Positions 52,940 through 61,557 of a stretch of DNA of 64,000 nt are shown one piece after another; position 1 is the stretch's first letter, and each line of letters opens with the position of its first letter. Below the pieces are notes generated by a model. The model did no database searches and had not been told where the DNA came from. It saw only the letters and a program-made list of their open reading frames with translations. The stretch is from JALHVH01 sp964585685. GTDB lineage: Bacteria > Acidobacteriota > Aminicenantia > Aminicenantales > Saccharicenantaceae. Location of the stretch: NCBI GenBank assembly GCA_964585685.1, contig CAZPEP010000015.1, positions 1 through 64,000 of the forward strand, written 5' to 3'. The position numbers were made by a program, and so were the translations under genes.

Positions 52940-52969
52940 ATACTATCGCCGGCCGCGCGGCGATGTCAA
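52940..52969 (-). promoter_or_regulatory. Promoter of the GNAT-M20 gene, probably leaderless
   Basis: TTGACA (52964-52969), 18 bases, TAGTAT (52940-52945). The expected transcript start falls at or within a base or two of the ATG at 52933, and there is no ribosome site. Confidence 0.7.
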
Positions 52970-53113
52970 GAATATGGACTTATATTATTCCCCGTTAGCT
53001 GATGACCGCTGCGCTCAGTGCTTGCCGGCAAGGGAATTCAGGAGCCCATACCAGTGATCGAGGCCGGCGTCTTGACCCGAGACCTCTTGAGAAGCGCATC
53101 ATCCTGAACGATC

Positions 53114-53384
53114 CTAAATCTGTTCGCCTTGCCCGGTATTCGTTTTACCATCAGCCAAGTCCAGGAAATATTTCCGGACATGCTCCTCAACGCGACGCTC
53201 GACACCGAGCCTAGTGAAGCCCTTGTCGCTTGGTCCGTCCCGCCAAGTACTCCGCGGCGGAGGTCGGCCCTAACACGAAGGTGTCGGTGTGCTCGATGAT
53301 GAATTTCCGGTACTCGCAGAAGAAGTCTACGCCGCTCGGCAGGCCGAGCTTGTCCCAAGCCGCATCGAGGGCGGATGCGATTCA
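53114..53384 (-). pseudogene. Frameshifted gene fragment, family unknown
   Basis: One frame reads ALDAAWDKLGLPSGVDFFCE and IEHTDTFVLGPTSAAEYLAG; a shift near 53227 leads to FTRLGVERRVEEHVRKYFLD before a stop near 53114. Both parts look like real protein but no start or full frame exists. The rest of 52970-53113 is featureless. Confidence 0.4.
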
Positions 53385-53405
53385 TTTCATGGAAGGCTAG
53401 ACAAT

Positions 53406-55313
53406 TCAGCGTTCTTGAGCGCGCCGGAGGACGCACCGGGCGCGCGCCGTTCCGGCGCGGACGTGGCTCGCCGTCACGGAGAGCTCGGCCCCCGCGGGCG
53501 CGGCGACGACCCAATCGAGGACCGCGCGGTCGGGTGTCCCGGGCGCATAGCCCCACCAGGTGGCGGTCGAGCGCTGTTCATTGCGGCCGGCTAGCTGGCC
53601 CACGGACCGATGAAGCTCCCCGTTGACGAGGCGGGCACCGTTCGGGACGATCAGCCTGGCCTCGAGATCGCCGGCAAGCTTCCCGTCGAGCGCCCGCTGG
53701 GAGCCGCTGGTCGGCAGCCAGCCGGTGTTCTCGACCACGAGACGGACGCGCCAGTGCCCCTCGACCGTCGGGGTCGCATCGAACGAGCGTATCTCGAGCC
53801 GCGGCGAGGCGAGCCCGAGGTAGACGAGCCAGTCGGCGTGCCCCGCAACCTCCTTCTCGAGGCGGTCGAACGGGACGTTGTACCAGTAATGCACCTTGTC
53901 CCAGCCGCCGATCTCGACCGGCCCGAGTTGGGGGTGTTCGAAGGCATGCCAGGCGACGAACCCGGCCCCGCCGAGGGTCTCGTCGTTCCATCGCAGGAGC
54001 TTCAGCTCGTCCTCGACGGGGTGGAAGCCCCCCAGCCAGGCCGACATCATGCCTTCGAGACGGACACCGGCGGCGCGGAGCGGGTTCCAGAACTCGGCGA
54101 TGAACGAAAAGATGCCGCGGACGTTGTATAGCCAACCGATCTCGGTTGGGATGTGGACGTCCAGGGCCTGCCCGGCACGGAGGTCGAGGTAGGACATCGT
54201 GTCGTAGGTCGTCAGCTCTTTCGCTTTCGCCCCGAACACTGCGTAGGCCAGGCGATCGGCCATGGGCATCTGCTCGTCCGGATTGACGGGGGGCATGAGG
54301 ATGCCCCCGCCGAACGAATGGCAGGTGACGTAGGCGCCGATGTTGGGACGGCTCACGATGGCGGCGACATACGCGGCGACCTCGGGCAAGGCGGCGGCTT
54401 CCGGGCGGAACGTCCCGCCGGACGGAGGCGTCCCGCGGTCGTCGGGAAAGAACATCCCGAAGTCGAGTCCCTCGAGCGCCGGGAGGACCGGGATCGTCGC
54501 CCCGTCATAGCCTTCGATCACTCCCTCGGGGACCACGCGCCAGGCGTCGTCGCCGCCGGGCTCGTCGGGACTTCGCGGGACGAGGAGGCGCGGTTCGCCG
54601 GGATGCGTTTTCCAAGGCCCGTTCGGATCGCGGAAGCGCATGTAGACGATACGGCCATCGCCGTCGATGTCGCACATACGGAGGCCGGGACCCGGCGCCT
54701 CGCCCACGCCCGGCCGGATGACGGAGCGGACGATCCTTCCTTCCCGCAGGGTCGCTTCGACGCCGTCCGGGCTCAGGCGCGGGAGAACATAGACGCACCG
54801 AGTGTCGAGGAGGCGCGTGATGCGCTCATCCGTACCGTAGTCACGCAGCGTCCGCCAGACGAAATTGAGCGCGGCGACGCCGCCCGTCCACTCCAACGCG
54901 TGCATGTTGCCGTCGACGAGCAGGGCCGGCTTCTCGTTCGCCGGGCCGGTGGAGCGGTTCGTCAACGTGAGAAACCACAGCTCGCGCCCCTCGGGCGTGA
55001 GGCCGATGCTCTCGAGCCGGACAAGGTCGGGCCGGGCGTCCACCCATGACTTCAGGAGCGCGGTCAGCTCGTCGTATCGGAGGAAATGGTCGAAGGGGAG
55101 CGCGCGGAGCGCTTCGCGGCCGTCGGCCTCCATGGCAAGCGCTCTCGGACCGGGGTTCCCAGCCGGAGGCTGGGCGGTCAAGATAGCGGGCCCGAAGGCC
55201 GCGAGTAAAGCAACGAGGGCGTGCAACAACGGGCCTGAATATCGTCCGATGCGGCAAGGACCGAACCCGGATTCGTTTCTCAATCTCTCCTCCGTCACTT
55301 TGTCAGCCGGCAT
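53406..55313 (-). CDS. Secreted M14-family zinc carboxypeptidase
   Basis: A 635-residue protein with an N-terminal signal or membrane segment (about 28-48), then an M14 domain. Zinc ligands are DGNMHALEW (His and Glu) and YVTCHSFGG (His); the catalytic Glu is likely in IAEFWNP. LRMCDIDGDGRIVYMRFRDP resembles a calcium-type loop. The last about 130 residues form a beta-sandwich-like domain. Ribosome site before the ATG at 55313 is weak (GAGAAG), so a later start is possible. It probably trims peptides outside the cell. The same direction as the S9 gene suggests a peptide-degrading role for this stretch. Confidence 0.88.
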   Translation of the reverse strand: MPADKVTEERLRNESGFGPCRIGRYSGPLLHALVALLAAFGPAILTAQPPAGNPGPRALAMEADGREALRALPFDHFLRYDELTALLKSWVDARPDLVRLESIGLTPEGRELWFLTLTNRSTGPANEKPALLVDGNMHALEWTGGVAALNFVWRTLRDYGTDERITRLLDTRCVYVLPRLSPDGVEATLREGRIVRSVIRPGVGEAPGPGLRMCDIDGDGRIVYMRFRDPNGPWKTHPGEPRLLVPRSPDEPGGDDAWRVVPEGVIEGYDGATIPVLPALEGLDFGMFFPDDRGTPPSGGTFRPEAAALPEVAAYVAAIVSRPNIGAYVTCHSFGGGILMPPVNPDEQMPMADRLAYAVFGAKAKELTTYDTMSYLDLRAGQALDVHIPTEIGWLYNVRGIFSFIAEFWNPLRAAGVRLEGMMSAWLGGFHPVEDELKLLRWNDETLGGAGFVAWHAFEHPQLGPVEIGGWDKVHYWYNVPFDRLEKEVAGHADWLVYLGLASPRLEIRSFDATPTVEGHWRVRLVVENTGWLPTSGSQRALDGKLAGDLEARLIVPNGARLVNGELHRSVGQLAGRNEQRSTATWWGYAPGTPDRAVLDWVVAAPAGAELSVTASHVRAGTARARCVLRRAQER

Positions 55314-55770
55314 CTTCTCGACGAATCATCCTCACTGAATCCCCGTGATTATAGCCGCGGCGGAGCGGCACCGTCAAACACGGCATCCCCCAGGCTCGCG
55401 GACTACGGTCGACTCCAGGCTGCAACGACCGGGGTGCCGCCACATAGTGCTGGCGAGTATCTTTTCTTAGACAAGGTTATCCCTTCAACCGCGGGGACAC
55501 TGGAGTTTAGCAACCAGGGGATTGAAGGATGTTTCCTGGGCACTCCCCGGCTACTGAAACATGGATAAACCTCCGCACCGTATGACAACGGTATAACAGA
55601 TTGTGCCTAGAATCGCTTCATCTGGACGTAATGGAGCTCGAGGCCGGCGGCCCCGAAGCCGAGAGGGACGTCACCGAGACGCTTCGTAAGACTATGCCCG
55701 TATTTCTTCATCCCCCCTTATTTCCCTCTATAATTAGGGGGAACCAAAGGTAGGCGTTTTTGACTAAGGA
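55314..55770. other. Intergenic region, flank of the tRNA-Asp integration site
   Basis: No gene is visible in 55314-55715. From about 55716, CCCCCC...TTAGGGGG can fold as a hairpin on either strand, followed by AAGGTAGGCG. On the minus strand this would be the original sequence downstream of tRNA-Asp, perhaps its terminator. It resembles 48771-48818. Confidence 0.5.
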
Positions 55771-55817
55771 ATGGCGGGGTCGACGAGACTCGAACTCGCG
55801 ACCTCCGGCGTGACAGG
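55771..55817. repeat. Attachment site, distal copy (47-bp direct repeat)
   Basis: Identical over 47 bases to 61891-61937. It carries the 3' part of tRNA-Asp from the anticodon loop through CCA, but the 5' half is missing here. This is the integration scar on the downstream side. Confidence 0.93.
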
Positions 55818-55844
55818 AAGGCGGTCCATCAAGCGTTCCCCATT

Positions 55845-57329
55845 CTAATTGATTACCTGTGTGCCCTTTACGGGAACTCCGGTTTTTGATCCGTCCGAAA
55901 TGTCACAAATATGCAACAAATCGGCCCCATTTTCGGGCGTTTCGGCCTGTTTTTCGGCCAGTAGCCGGACGGCCTTTTTCATGCGGTCCAGGTTCGAATG
56001 CGTGTAGCGATCTGTCACCTTGATGCTGCTATGCCCCAAGATGTCCCGGACCGTGGCTACGTCCGCCCCCGCCTCTACTAAGCGTGTCGCGTAGGTGTGC
56101 CGAAGGTCATGGAAGCGAAGGTCGAAGATCCCGAGCTCAGCACACGCGGCCTTGAAGCTCTTCTTGATATCGACGAAGGGCTTCCCGGTTTCGGGGTTCG
56201 GAAAGACGAGCTCGGAATCCGGCCCCGTAGCCCGAATCCCCCGAAGCTCCGAAGCCAGGGGATCATTAAGGGGTATCAGTCGCGGCTTGCCATTCTTGGT
56301 TTCGCGCGCCGTGAGGATGCCCGCCGCAAGGTCCACGTCCGCCCATCTGAGCCCCAGGATCTCGCCTCTCCGCATTCCCGTGTTGAGGGCCGTAAAGAGA
56401 ATCGGCCTCAGGTAGTCCGGGCATTTGGTCAAAAGGGCCCGCTCTTCGTCGAGCTCAAGGATTCTCTGCTTGGCCCTTCCGGCCTCCTTGAAGAACTTCA
56501 CGCGGGAAAAGGGGTTCTTGTCGGCAAGCTCCCAATCGAGGGCCAGGCTAAACATCTTCTTCATGATCGTGAGCTCGCGGTTAACTGAGGGCTGCGAGAC
56601 CCCGGCTTCGAGCCTGTGCCGCATATAGCCTTCAATGAGGGGGACCGTAATGTCCCGGAGCTTTGTGTCCCCAAAAAACGGATTCATGCTCGCCTTGACC
56701 CTGTACTCATCGTCCTTCCAGGACTTCTTGTGCGTTTTCGCGTAGTCTTCGATGTACCGGGCGCTTAATTCCCCGAAACTGATCTGCTTACTGCGCCGAA
56801 CAACCTCGTACTCTTTATCGAAGGCACGTCTCCGCTCTTCCTGGAGGGCAAACATCGCTTCCTCTTTGGTCAGGGAAAACTTCGCGACCTTCTGGACCCG
56901 CTTTCCGTCAGGGCCCCAGTAATCCAAGTACCACCTGACCCTTTTCCCATCCGTCGAGCTTCTTTGAAATATGGCACCGTATCCACAATTTACGCGAGCC
57001 GTTGATTTGGCTTTCGCCATGGCTCGTTTTCCTCCTGGCCTTAATATTGGTTCGGCGGGACCTAATGTCAAGACGCTTGTCTTTTTTTCTTTAGTATCGA
57101 TAAAGGCCATGCCGTGGCTATTCTGAGGCCATAAGAGGGAATTCGAGGAAGGGCTTAAGGACGAGGAGCTAAGCCACACGTCGACTTCCTCGCGGGTAAA
57201 ACGAATCCCCCCGCCGGGCAGCCGCTTGTGTGGAATGGCCCCACCCTCGACCATGGAATATATGCAGCTGGCGGACGCCCGTAGATATCCGCTCAGGTCT
57301 TTTACTGTTAGTAGTCCCCAGTGTTCCAT
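55845..57329 (-). CDS. Tyrosine recombinase (integrase) fused to an excisionase-like HTH domain
   Basis: A 494-residue frame. Residues 1-60 are a MerR/excisionase-like helix-turn-helix (LLTVKDLSGYLRASASCIYS, GGGIRFTREEVDVWL). A poorly structured linker follows, then from about residue 104 a full integrase: N-terminal arm, core-binding domain (FGELSARYIEDYAKTHKKSW) and catalytic domain with Arg in TGMRRGEILGLRW, HDLRHTYATR, LGHSS and the nucleophile Tyr in VTDRYTHSN. AGGAGG lies ten bases before an internal ATG at 57020 (MAKAKSTARV), so the integrase may also be made alone. It should act on the tRNA-Asp att sites. Confidence 0.93.
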   Translation of the reverse strand: MEHWGLLTVKDLSGYLRASASCIYSMVEGGAIPHKRLPGGGIRFTREEVDVWLSSSSLSPSSNSLLWPQNSHGMAFIDTKEKKTSVLTLGPAEPILRPGGKRAMAKAKSTARVNCGYGAIFQRSSTDGKRVRWYLDYWGPDGKRVQKVAKFSLTKEEAMFALQEERRRAFDKEYEVVRRSKQISFGELSARYIEDYAKTHKKSWKDDEYRVKASMNPFFGDTKLRDITVPLIEGYMRHRLEAGVSQPSVNRELTIMKKMFSLALDWELADKNPFSRVKFFKEAGRAKQRILELDEERALLTKCPDYLRPILFTALNTGMRRGEILGLRWADVDLAAGILTARETKNGKPRLIPLNDPLASELRGIRATGPDSELVFPNPETGKPFVDIKKSFKAACAELGIFDLRFHDLRHTYATRLVEAGADVATVRDILGHSSIKVTDRYTHSNLDRMKKAVRLLAEKQAETPENGADLLHICDISDGSKTGVPVKGTQVIN

Positions 57330-57375
57330 GGTCTGCCCCCGGGGCTTTGGTCCCCCCGGATCATAAGGCTGTCCC

Positions 57376-57612
57376 TTAATTGGGCTCGGCCAGTCCGTCC
57401 TTTGCCGCCCCAAGTGTTTTGATTAGCTCGGGAAGGATGTTGGCAGGGATAACGAGGGCTTCGCCTTGCGGCCTCATGTCCCGACCCCAAGAACACGCGT
57501 TTACGCAGTCTCGGATCATAACGGAAGGCTCTTCATTGGGCCCGATGACATCGACCCAAAGCGCCCGGCCTTCCCCAATTGGAATGATGTAATTTGTTTG
57601 TGAGTAAATCAT
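57376..57612 (-). CDS. Small hypothetical protein of the element, 78 residues
   Basis: Unrecognised. It begins MIYSQTNYIIPIGEGRALWV and has an acidic, helical C-terminus (ANILPELIKTLGAAKDGLAE). No membrane helix or signal. It starts nine bases after the stop of the 230-residue gene upstream and lies before the integrase, so the three form a short operon. Ribosome site is GGGGGAAA only. Real coding is likely from the spacing, not certain. Confidence 0.6.
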   Translation of the reverse strand: MIYSQTNYIIPIGEGRALWVDVIGPNEEPSVMIRDCVNACSWGRDMRPQGEALVIPANILPELIKTLGAAKDGLAEPN

Positions 57613-57620
57613 TTTCCCCC

Positions 57621-58313
57621 CTATTTCTTATTATTAAAATCACCCTCGAACCATTTCGTTAATTGTTCGTGGGGAGACTTGCTGCCCTCAAGAGCGGCAG
57701 GGTTCTTTTTCCAGTAATCGATCTTCTTCTTGGTTTTGGCTACTAAATCGACGCCCGGAAATTCCCCGTGAGCATAATTGAAGTAGCAGGTATCTTCGTA
57801 TTCATCGAAAGGATATCCGGGGCAGGACCGTAGCGCCGATAGGAATTCGGCCTTGGCCCGGCCCTGGCCGGGAACCGCCTGTAAGCTCTCCTCTTTTTTG
57901 ATTGCGGCGTTGAAGATCCCACATAGACGGTCAAGAGCATCGCCGCCCGTTGAAACCTCGATCCAATCCGGGTGTTCCCGAATCAGGGCAAGCTCTTGGC
58001 CTATCTCGCCGGAGGCATCGGGCCCCCGATCTCTGACGGCGGCACGAACGAAAGCGACGAAGCCTTCCTCCAATTCAGCGATAGCAGGAATTCCACACCC
58101 CTTCAACATAGCGATGATCTCGGCCACGGCGGGGGAATCATGCTCTTCGGTTGGTGGAGGACCGGACCCTCTAAGTGAATCCTCTTTCTCGAAGGGACTG
58201 CCGGAGCCAACGGCGGAGGCGGTGGAGGTCGTGGAGGATGGAGGGGGACTTTCTTGTTCTTCTGTCCTCTCCTCTCCTTTACTCTCTTCTCCTCTCCTCT
58301 CCTCTAGGAGCAT
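57621..58313 (-). CDS. Hypothetical protein of the element with acidic low-complexity N-terminus
   Basis: A 230-residue protein I do not recognise. Residues 1-55 are low complexity (Glu/Arg/Ser/Pro-rich), encoded by a GAGGA-type purine tract. The rest is helical with LIREHPDWIEVSTGGDALDR, GYPFDEYEDTCYFNYAHGEF and VAKTKKKIDYWKKNPAAL. The frame is open upstream of the ATG, so the true start is uncertain and may lie before the purine tract. Position as first gene before the integrase suggests a role in element control or replication, without direct evidence. Confidence 0.6.
   Translation of the reverse strand: MLLEERRGEESKGEERTEEQESPPPSSTTSTASAVGSGSPFEKEDSLRGSGPPPTEEHDSPAVAEIIAMLKGCGIPAIAELEEGFVAFVRAAVRDRGPDASGEIGQELALIREHPDWIEVSTGGDALDRLCGIFNAAIKKEESLQAVPGQGRAKAEFLSALRSCPGYPFDEYEDTCYFNYAHGEFPGVDLVAKTKKKIDYWKKNPAALEGSKSPHEQLTKWFEGDFNNKK
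58261..58305. repeat. Polypyrimidine/polypurine tract
   Basis: Imperfect repeats of CCTCT on the plus strand, with almost no purine between 58261 and 58305. It codes for the start of the 230-residue protein. The rest of 58314-58674 shows no gene I trust. Confidence 0.7.
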
Positions 58314-58674
58314 TATCGGGGTCCATATTTTGAGGGATATCGAGCTATTATTTGCCCCATATCTCTCTCCTGCCGGGGGTTCTGGGTTGTTGGGCCGTGG
58401 GTATGGGGGCGGAGATTAGGCCCCTGGCCGGCTGCCTTGATGATATATGACGGTTTGGTGATCAGGGGGGGGGCATATCTGTATAGGGTTAATTTGGGGG
58501 CCAGTGAGAAGATCGGGGAGCCCTTAGCGTCCTTACAGTAGGGGCCATGTTCGGGCTTCGGCCCGTCCTGCAATCTATGGGAAGCGCCTGGATCCTCAGG
58601 GGTCCGGGCCTTCCCAGGCCTCTCCCTTGTCCTACCACGCCCCCCGGACGTTGCTGCCTGCTCTTGCCTGTAGC

Positions 58675-58704
58675 TTGCCAAGGGGAAAGCCCTTGTGATA
58701 CAAA
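58675..58704 (+). promoter_or_regulatory. Candidate promoter of the small peptide gene at 58752
   Basis: TTGCCA (58675-58680), 18 bases, TACAAA (58699-58704) with extended -10 TG at 58696-58697. Confidence 0.45.
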
Positions 58705-58751
58705 ATAGAAGTCGGCAAAATTAAGCGCCTCAATACGGGAAGGAGTGTCTT

Positions 58752-58931
58752 ATGGAAGAGAAAGAATGGAGTGAGCCCGAATTGATTGTCCTGGTGCGGA
58801 GCAAGCCGGAAGAGGCAGTATTGACCGTATGCAAAGGTGACGGTATTGCGACGACTTGGGGTAGTATGAATACCTCATGTCATTATCTGAGTGTTTGTAT
58901 CACCATCTGTGCGGCCATTGCGTCAAGCTAG
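58752..58931 (+). CDS. Small Cys/Thr-rich peptide, RiPP-precursor-like (59 residues)
   Basis: Start ATG follows GGGAAGGAG by six bases, one of the best ribosome sites in the element. The product has a charged leader-like half (MEEKEWSEPELIVLVRSKPE, then EAVLTVCKGD) and a tail rich in Gly, Thr, Ser and Cys, with Cys27, Cys43, Cys49 and Cys53 (TSCHYLSVCITICAAIASS). A conserved-looking leader and a Cys/Ser/Thr core fit a ribosomally made, modified peptide. No modification enzyme, transporter or protease is seen nearby, so it would be an orphan precursor using enzymes elsewhere. It might instead be a small unmodified signal peptide. I recall similar short proteins with PELxVLVRxxPEEAVL but could not check. 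Confidence 0.65.
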   Translation: MEEKEWSEPELIVLVRSKPEEAVLTVCKGDGIATTWGSMNTSCHYLSVCITICAAIASS

Positions 58932-59501
58932 CCCTTGATCCCTTGGTCTTTGGCCCTTGGGAACCGTGAAGGAAGGCGGGGTTTACGGACCCTGCCGCGG
59001 CCCCGTAGCTCTCTATCCCTACCTGTAACTAGCCAGCATTTATAGCAACCCGATTCCCTGTCATTTGCATTTATCTCAGGACGTGGAGCGATAGAGATAG
59101 GCCCCGGACGGTCCGCATAATGCTCTGGGGGGGGAGACGGCCAAGAATGGCGTTGTAAGAGAAACGTAGGCTTGTTCAGAAGGCTCGTTTTATAGATAAG
59201 ACTTGTCGTAGGACGCAAAAAGTCGGGCTGCCCCTGCCCTTATGCCTACCCTGTTAGTTTTTGGGAATACGCTCATACGTTTGAGCGGATAAAGGGGCAA
59301 CAGGCCCATATTCCTGCCTGATAGGGTTTTTGCCCGTAGGGGTATAGCGGCCCTCTGAGTTTTTGGCCGTGGTGCTTGTTCTACAGTTTGAGATTCGGGA
59401 AAACGGGCATCCTACGAGGCATCCGTGAGCCCCTATTCGGCCCTAATCAACAATCGGGGTATTCTTAGTATTGGGCGGAGGCGCTAGGGGGGGGCCAGGG
59501 A
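58932..59501. other. Non-coding part of the element
   Basis: No frame with coding character. It holds a perfect small hairpin CGCTCA/TGAGCG near 59270-59287 and three short GTTTTTG-containing stretches near 59250, 59325 and 59360. Nothing else is visible. Confidence 0.5.
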
Positions 59502-60089
59502 CTATAAGCGCAGCTCCGCTTTCATTCGTTTGCTTATGCGTTCTATGCATAACCTTGCGGCTTCCTGGGGCGTATTAACGGCAAAGCCGGACATTTCCCA
59601 ACCGCCCTTATATTTATAATCGGCCGTCCATAATCTTTTCTCGTCCTTGTCTTTTATTGAGACGATCATGGTGCTATTTTGCCAGGTAAGAAAGCCGCCC
59701 GAAACTATGCCAGTTGTGGACGTAGAAGAAGTCCCGCTTACATTAACGGCATTCCCGGTATACCAGCCATTGGCATAACCAGATGAAGTTGAATACGCCG
59801 TCCTCGAGCCCACAAAAGAGCTCTCGGATGAACTGCCAAAAATAATGTCAATTGTTCGAGAGTAATCATCTTTAGTTACAATAGAGAAATATTTCCCGAA
59901 CTCTAGATCAGCAAACTCATAGACCATTCTATCCATTGTTTCATTGCCGGTTTTTACTCTGATTAAATAAGATTCTTTTTCAGTGAAATTCACATCACTG
60001 CTAACCTTGGAATAAGTTTTCATCGTAGAGCATTGAATCACAGAAAACGAAAAAAGAAATAAGCAAATAAGCCGGGCGTTCTTAATCAT
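59502..60089 (-). CDS. Lipoprotein of the element, 195 residues
   Basis: A signal peptide ends in a lipobox (FSVIQC, Cys20), so the protein is lipid-anchored. The mature part is beta-rich with a Ser/Thr/Gly/Tyr-rich middle (TAYSTSSGYANGWYTGNAVN) and a C-terminal helix (EAARLCIERISKRMKAEL), a layout seen in DUF4136-like lipoproteins though I cannot assign the family. GGGGAG lies seven bases before the ATG and it has its own strong promoter. It is more AT-rich than chromosomal genes, as expected for foreign cargo. Confidence 0.75.
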   Translation of the reverse strand: MIKNARLICLFLFSFSVIQCSTMKTYSKVSSDVNFTEKESYLIRVKTGNETMDRMVYEFADLEFGKYFSIVTKDDYSRTIDIIFGSSSESSFVGSRTAYSTSSGYANGWYTGNAVNVSGTSSTSTTGIVSGGFLTWQNSTMIVSIKDKDEKRLWTADYKYKGGWEMSGFAVNTPQEAARLCIERISKRMKAELRL

Positions 60090-60112
60090 TGTTCAACTCC
60101 CCTTCCGAAGAA

Positions 60113-60142
60113 AGGATATTCCCGGACGACGAGATATGTCAA
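60113..60142 (-). promoter_or_regulatory. Promoter of the element lipoprotein gene
   Basis: TTGACA (60137-60142), 18 bases, TATCCT (60113-60118). Confidence 0.75.
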
Positions 60143-60722
60143 GGGCATGGATAGGAAGCATCGCCCCCAGAGTTATCCGTTTCCCATGCGTCCCCCAAAC
60201 TGTAGAGCGGGAGAAAACAGGCCTTGTAGAGGCCTTCCCTAGCCGGTTATGCCTAGCCTAGTCAAAACAGGGTCAAAAAGTCCGTGACCTCCGTTTTCCG
60301 TCCGAAACGGCCTCTGTAACGTGCTGATTCTCAATGTTTTAACGGGGGTCGTTTTTGTTGCTTTTAGGGGGGTGTGTAGGGTAGTAGCCACTTTTCCCGT
60401 CCTTGCCCCTGTTTCCATCATTGTTTCGGCTTATCTCATTATCATTAAACAAGTTACGTTTTCGCCATTATTAGAGGGGCGGTTTTAGGTCGTTCCCTGG
60501 CGAGCTTCCTAGGGGCGACCTGCCGGACATTCTTCTTGACCAACTATAGGGGGCCTTCTTTAGCCCAACTGATTATGGCGCTTGCCCTTTCGGATTATGA
60601 GGGTTTACAATATATTGGGGGTGAGTGTGGTGACCGAAGACCAAAGTAAAAGACGGAAACATTTTCACTTGGCCATGTTCCCCACTCAAACCCATTTCAG
60701 CATGTTTCTTACAGGAGGAATC
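60143..60722. other. Non-coding part of the element with stem-loops
   Basis: No reliable gene. Stem-loops: GGCCT-5-AGGCC near 60223, CCGTTT-8-AAACGG near 60295, and a larger one at 60487-60521 (AGGTCG/CGACCT plus CCCT/AGGG). The open frame that reaches 60582 upstream of the next gene has no ribosome site. Confidence 0.5.
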
Positions 60723-61193
60723 ATGAAGCGTCTATTCTTATGTCTGGTTTTGGTCTTTGGCTTTGCCCAATTCAACGATCTGGCCGCGCAACAAGAGGAG
60801 ATCTATGCCGGATCAATCACGGGCGCGCCGATAGGGACGGCGAGCACACCTGGGGGGGCCTTGGCCTTGACGGTTAGTCTCGCGGATTCCGCTTGGACCC
60901 CCATGAACTTTGTTCATTATACCGGTGGCACAATCTACATGCAGGTTACTGTTATTAATTGGACCACTACAACGAAGTCATTTAAACTCGAATACGACCT
61001 GCGTTGTGCAGATGGCGCCTACTATTATGTTGTTCGCCAGGCCAAGTCGATAGCGGGGAGCACTTCAATGATATACCGAATTGCCGTGACCAGTTATGTG
61101 GCGAAACTCGGGCTAATAACATTAACCGGGAGGGTCTATGGAACCGGAATGGGGAACGACAACAAAGTCACTACTCAGGCGGTTGTATTTTAA
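60723..61193 (+). CDS. Small secreted protein of the element, 156 residues
   Basis: The ATG at 60723 follows a perfect AGGAGG by four bases and gives a clean signal peptide (MKRLFLCLVLVFGFAQFNDL, cut near AAQ). The mature protein is beta-rich (YTGGTIYMQVTVINWTTTTK, SFKLEYDLRCADGAYYYVVR) and resembles a small immunoglobulin-like or calycin-like sandwich. No lipobox or catalytic motif is visible. Function unknown; it is probably an exported accessory protein carried by the element. Confidence 0.78.
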   Translation: MKRLFLCLVLVFGFAQFNDLAAQQEEIYAGSITGAPIGTASTPGGALALTVSLADSAWTPMNFVHYTGGTIYMQVTVINWTTTTKSFKLEYDLRCADGAYYYVVRQAKSIAGSTSMIYRIAVTSYVAKLGLITLTGRVYGTGMGNDNKVTTQAVVF

Positions 61194-61204
61194 TCCTGCG
61201 CAGA

Positions 61205-61228
61205 GCCTAGGAGTGCACGCTTCTAGGC
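61205..61228 (+). terminator. Stem-loop after the secreted protein gene
   Basis: GCCTAG (61205-61210) pairs with CTAGGC (61223-61228), followed by CTTTA, 12 bases after the stop. The T run is short. 61229-61557 holds no gene, only GC-rich stem-loops and a C6/G9 run near 61430-61450. Confidence 0.4.
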
Positions 61229-61557
61229 CTTTACGGGCGCGGCGCCCCCCGAACTTGATCCCAAAAGGGCATGGGAAAAATGGTATCGCACGTTTTTGCG
61301 GTGCCTATTACACGCCCTCGGATCTCACGGGGGGTGACGGGTCTGGTCCTTGTGCGTAGCATAAGCAGCTAGCCCCTATCTTCCTCGCCCCCAAAAGCGG
61401 GAGGGTTATGTTTATATCTACTCCCCCTCCCCCCAAACAGGGGGGGGGTGTATGTCCCTATGCGTCTATGCATATACTGATACCCTGTTTTGCTAAAGGC
61501 AAAGGTCCGGGCGTGGGGAACCTAGACCCTATGTCTCCCTGGGGAGGCTTTGCCCCG

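Noticed and set aside
58313..58681. 122-codon minus-strand frame upstream of the 230-residue element gene
   Set aside because: Its Arg/Pro/Gly-rich translation and lack of a ribosome site suggest a chance frame.
60239..60421. 60-codon minus-strand frame in the element
   Set aside because: No ribosome site, low-complexity translation, and it lies over stem-loop DNA.
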